Positions 61,550-64,000 of a stretch of 64,000 nt of DNA are shown in pieces. A program made the position numbers and the translations under genes. The stretch's first letter is position 1, and each line of letters starts with the position of its first letter. Location of the stretch: positions 1 to 64,000 of the forward strand of contig JAIETE010000046.1 in the NCBI GenBank assembly GCA_019745505.1, read 5' to 3'. The DNA is from Candidatus Obscuribacterales bacterium. Its GTDB lineage: Bacteria; Cyanobacteriota; Vampirovibrionia; Obscuribacterales; Obscuribacteraceae. The notes beneath the pieces were generated by a model. The model made no database searches. It saw only the letters and a program-made list of their open reading frames with translations, and was not told where the DNA came from.

Positions 61550-61683
61550 GTGATTAGTATATCGCGCCCACACATACGATCAACTACCCCAGTGATCATT
61601 TAACGATCGCATACTTGGCATTATCGAGATGCGCATTGGACATAGCAAACGCTTCGCCGGATTCGTTAACAAGCGCCGGATCA
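61337..61683 (-). repeat. 347-bp repeat unit D
   Basis: Small RNA D, promoter and the 20-bp block at 61664-61683. The minus-strand frame through it reads VRADSGYSMLFCAAAAN, DPALVNESGEAFAMSNAHL, DNAKYAIVK and stop. This frame is the same as that of the GH94 gene, one TAG upstream. Confidence 0.85.
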
Positions 61684-61757
61684 TTTGCAGCAGCAGCGCA
61701 GAAGAGCATCGAATATCCAGAATCAGCACGAACTATATACGGCACTTCGACGCGCTT

Positions 61758-64000
61758 CTACTTTGAATCAATTACAGGAAGATTACTCTCCAATGGTGGA
61801 ATTGTTCTTTCCTGGCAGCGACCGACGCTGATTACAACATTGTGATCTTGCCGATCATCCACGAGTGATATTGCTCCGTTGGACTGTTCTACACCGTCCA
61901 CCGAGACGGTTTGAGAATCATCACTATCGGCACGCTGCAACACAGTAATGTGATAAACAGTCTCACGATATCGGTAGTGAATTTTGTATTCACTCCACTC
62001 GGCCGGCAAACATGGTTTAAAGCGGAGTTTATCGACCTGCAGACGAATCCCTAAGATGGATTCGATGATCAACCGATACATCCAACTAGCCGACCCCGTA
62101 TACCATGTCCATCCGCCCCGCCCAGTGTGCGGTGAGACTCCGTACACGTCTGCCGCCACCACATACGGTTCCACTTTGTAGATTTGCGTACTATTTGGGT
62201 CTAGAGCATGATTGACTGGATTGATCATGGCAAACAGTTCCCAGGCACGTTTGCTATCACCCAATGCAGCAAACGCCATTGCCAGCCAGATTGCGGCATG
62301 AGTATACTGACCGCCATTCTCTCTGACACCGGGCACATAACCCTTTATGTATCCAGGATTCAATCCGGATTTGTCAAACGGCGGATCGAGAAGTTGAATA
62401 AGTGCACTTTTGTGACGCACCAAATGTGCATACGCCGAATCCATAGCTTTTCGAGAACGCTCGATTTCTCCGGCGCCTGAAAGAATCGACCAACTCTGGG
62501 AAATAGAGTCGATCTTGCATTCATCATTTGTAGCGGAACCAAGCGGTGTTCCATCGTCGAAATACGCACGACGATACCAATCTCCATCCCATCCGCTTCT
62601 AGACAGGTGCTGCCTTAACCGAGCCGCTTCAGCCTCGCATCTGTCGGCAAAAGTATCATCCTTCCTTGACCTGGCCAGCGGAATAAACCGGCGTAGTACC
62701 TCATAGAGGAAAAAGCCCAACCAGACGCTCTCGCCCTTGCCATGCTCACCGACAAGATTCATTCCGTCATTCCAATCGCCGGTTCCGATCAGAGGCAAGC
62801 CATGCTCGCCGAATTTTAGTCCATTGAGAATGGCTTTCTGACAGTGTTCGTACAAATTAGCTGTTTGCTGCGAACGCCCCGGCAGATCATAATATGAATC
62901 ATCTTGAGGATTGACAGCGCGACCAGTGAGAAAATGAGCCTGTTCGTCAAGTACGCCAGTGTCGCCGGTCATCATTACGTAGCGGCAGGCAGCCAGCGGC
63001 AACCACAAATAGTCGTCGGAGATGCGCGTGCGAACACCACGACCGCTGGGAGGATGCCACCAGTGTTGAACGTCGCCTTCCAAGAACTGCCGTGAAGCGC
63101 ACAACAACAGTTGCTTGCGCAAGCGGGACGGCTCGGCATGCACCAGCGCCATTGCATCCTGCAATTGGTCTCTGAAACCAAAAGCACCACCCGATTGATA
63201 ATAACCACTTCGAGCCCACAAACGACAAGCTATCGTCTGATACATCAGCCAGCCGTTTGCCAGCATGTTCAAGGCTGGATCGGGAGTTTGTACGTTCAGT
63301 GCACCCAGAGTATGCTTCCAGTATTGGCACAGTGTTTCATACGCATCATTGCGTGCTTTGATGCCGCGAAAACGATTGATCAAATTGCTGGTATCAGCCA
63401 AATCCTGACCTATACCCAGCCTGAAGACAACCTCTCTTTCTTGGCCATCCTGCAATTCGAGAGGAACTTGAACCGCACCACAAGGATCGAGCGAAGCTCC
63501 AACCTTGCCGGACAGCTTTTGCCTGCTCATAGCGGCAGGATTGCGCAAACTGCCATTACGACCAATAAACTCAGCTCTGTCCCCGGTGACACCACGGTTC
63601 GTTTCGTCGACATCAACGAAAGCAATCCTTTCGCCAAATTCTCGATTGTAGTGATTGCGAGCAAGAAGAGCACCGGTTTTCGAGTCAATTTCGGTGGTTA
63701 CATGCATTACTGTTTTCGGCTTCATTTCTCCGAACACCCACTCGAAATATGCAGTAGCAGACAACTTACGGGGACGGCCTGAGTTATTGCGAACCTTTAG
63801 TGCCGCAATTTTCACGGGCGCATCAAGAGCTACGAATACACACAATTCAGTGGTGATACCGCCCTCTGTATGCTCGAATACGCTGTAGCCAAAACCGTGA
63901 CGCGTTATATATGGAGTAGGGCCACGGACCGGCATGGGAGTGGGCGACCAGAAATAGCCGGTCTCCTCATCACGGACATAGAATGCCTCTCCGGAATCAT
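61758..64000 (-). CDS. GH94-type glycoside phosphorylase / cyclic-glucan-synthase C-terminal part (5' end outside window)
   Basis: The frame is open to the right edge; sequence upstream of the first internal Met (DSGEAFYVRDEETGYFWSP) is clearly coding, so at least 747 residues are present and the N-terminus is missing. Blocks typical of NdvB/ChvB and cellobiose phosphorylase-like GH94: PTPYITRHGFGYSVFEH, ARSGYYQSGGAFGFRDQLQD, HWWHPPSGRGVRTRISDDYLW, catalytic Asp in IGTGDWNDGMN, GYVPGVRENGGQYTHAAIW, and PHTGRGGWTWYTGSASWMYR. It acts on beta-linked glucans, either as a free phosphorylase or as the end of a large cyclic beta-1,2-glucan synthase. It ends 75 nt from repeat copy D. Confidence 0.9.
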   Translation of the reverse strand, partial: DSGEAFYVRDEETGYFWSPTPMPVRGPTPYITRHGFGYSVFEHTEGGITTELCVFVALDAPVKIAALKVRNNSGRPRKLSATAYFEWVFGEMKPKTVMHVTTEIDSKTGALLARNHYNREFGERIAFVDVDETNRGVTGDRAEFIGRNGSLRNPAAMSRQKLSGKVGASLDPCGAVQVPLELQDGQEREVVFRLGIGQDLADTSNLINRFRGIKARNDAYETLCQYWKHTLGALNVQTPDPALNMLANGWLMYQTIACRLWARSGYYQSGGAFGFRDQLQDAMALVHAEPSRLRKQLLLCASRQFLEGDVQHWWHPPSGRGVRTRISDDYLWLPLAACRYVMMTGDTGVLDEQAHFLTGRAVNPQDDSYYDLPGRSQQTANLYEHCQKAILNGLKFGEHGLPLIGTGDWNDGMNLVGEHGKGESVWLGFFLYEVLRRFIPLARSRKDDTFADRCEAEAARLRQHLSRSGWDGDWYRRAYFDDGTPLGSATNDECKIDSISQSWSILSGAGEIERSRKAMDSAYAHLVRHKSALIQLLDPPFDKSGLNPGYIKGYVPGVRENGGQYTHAAIWLAMAFAALGDSKRAWELFAMINPVNHALDPNSTQIYKVEPYVVAADVYGVSPHTGRGGWTWYTGSASWMYRLIIESILGIRLQVDKLRFKPCLPAEWSEYKIHYRYRETVYHITVLQRADSDDSQTVSVDGVEQSNGAISLVDDRQDHNVVISVGRCQERTIPPLESNLPVIDSK

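Noticed and set aside
58379-61683. Integron cassette array with attC sites
   Set aside because: The block GTTAACAAGCGCC resembles an attC edge and genes alternate with repeats, but the units are 347 bp, lack the matching inverted end, carry promoters and terminators, and no integrase is seen.

Overview
The window is 64 kb of a bacterial chromosome with dense, mostly single-gene transcription units on both strands. The origin is uncertain. The mix of TPR/HEAT-type repeat proteins, an MglA-type GTPase wired to two-component proteins, many predicted exported proteins and no photosynthesis genes would fit a non-photosynthetic relative of the cyanobacteria (Vampirovibrionia/Obscuribacterales type). 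That is inference from gene content only; the full-length GlnRS argues against an ordinary cyanobacterium. No prophage, insertion sequence, CRISPR array or rRNA operon was seen.

Layout. 1-9.3 kb (minus strand): methyltransferase (cut by the edge), an exported WNRG-repeat protein, a CPA2-type antiporter fused to Usp domains, a Tat-exported M3 peptidase, a helical-repeat protein and a TetR regulator with probable operators. 9.5-19.8 kb: small Cys-containing protein, exported patatin, RtcB RNA ligase next to tRNA-Ser(GCU), a possible small RNA, peptide deformylase plus GNAT, an RsgA GTPase behind a 26-codon leader ORF and hairpin, an SDR, a nuclease and TPR-like proteins. 19.9-25.8 kb: copper amine oxidase, uricase, VOC protein and GlnRS. 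26-34.3 kb: TPR/PDZ protein, UvrA2-type ATPase, RNase HI with a C-terminal hybrid-binding domain, and an ArsR-SRPBCC pair with a 30-bp dyad operator. 34.4-46.9 kb: a cell-surface glycan or lipid modification region (two or three GT-C-like membrane proteins, acyltransferase 3, GT2, sulfotransferase, MFS exporter). 47-50 kb: a signalling module of tandem-duplicated histidine kinase, MglA-like GTPase and LuxR-type response regulator, in which the kinase and GTPase genes carry the same inverted-repeat operator at the same distance from a similar -10 box. 50-58 kb: TPR-hydrolase, FAD monooxygenase, and an overlapping pair of TldD/TldE-like proteins that both carry signal peptides.

The most unusual part is 58.05-61.68 kb. 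A 347-bp unit occurs four times in the same orientation, separated by short cargo genes on the other strand. Read on the minus strand, every copy has a -35/-10 pair with exactly 16 bp spacing, about 213 nt of transcript with no open frame shared by the copies, and an intrinsic terminator. Copy A differs from copies B-D mainly by paired, compensatory changes in three hairpins (six base pairs). I read this as an array of four paralogous structured small RNAs. I cannot assign them to a known family. Upstream of each promoter lies an invariant 20-bp block that also encodes the peptide DPALVN in an open minus-strand frame. The window ends inside a GH94 / cyclic-glucan-synthase-type phosphorylase gene.
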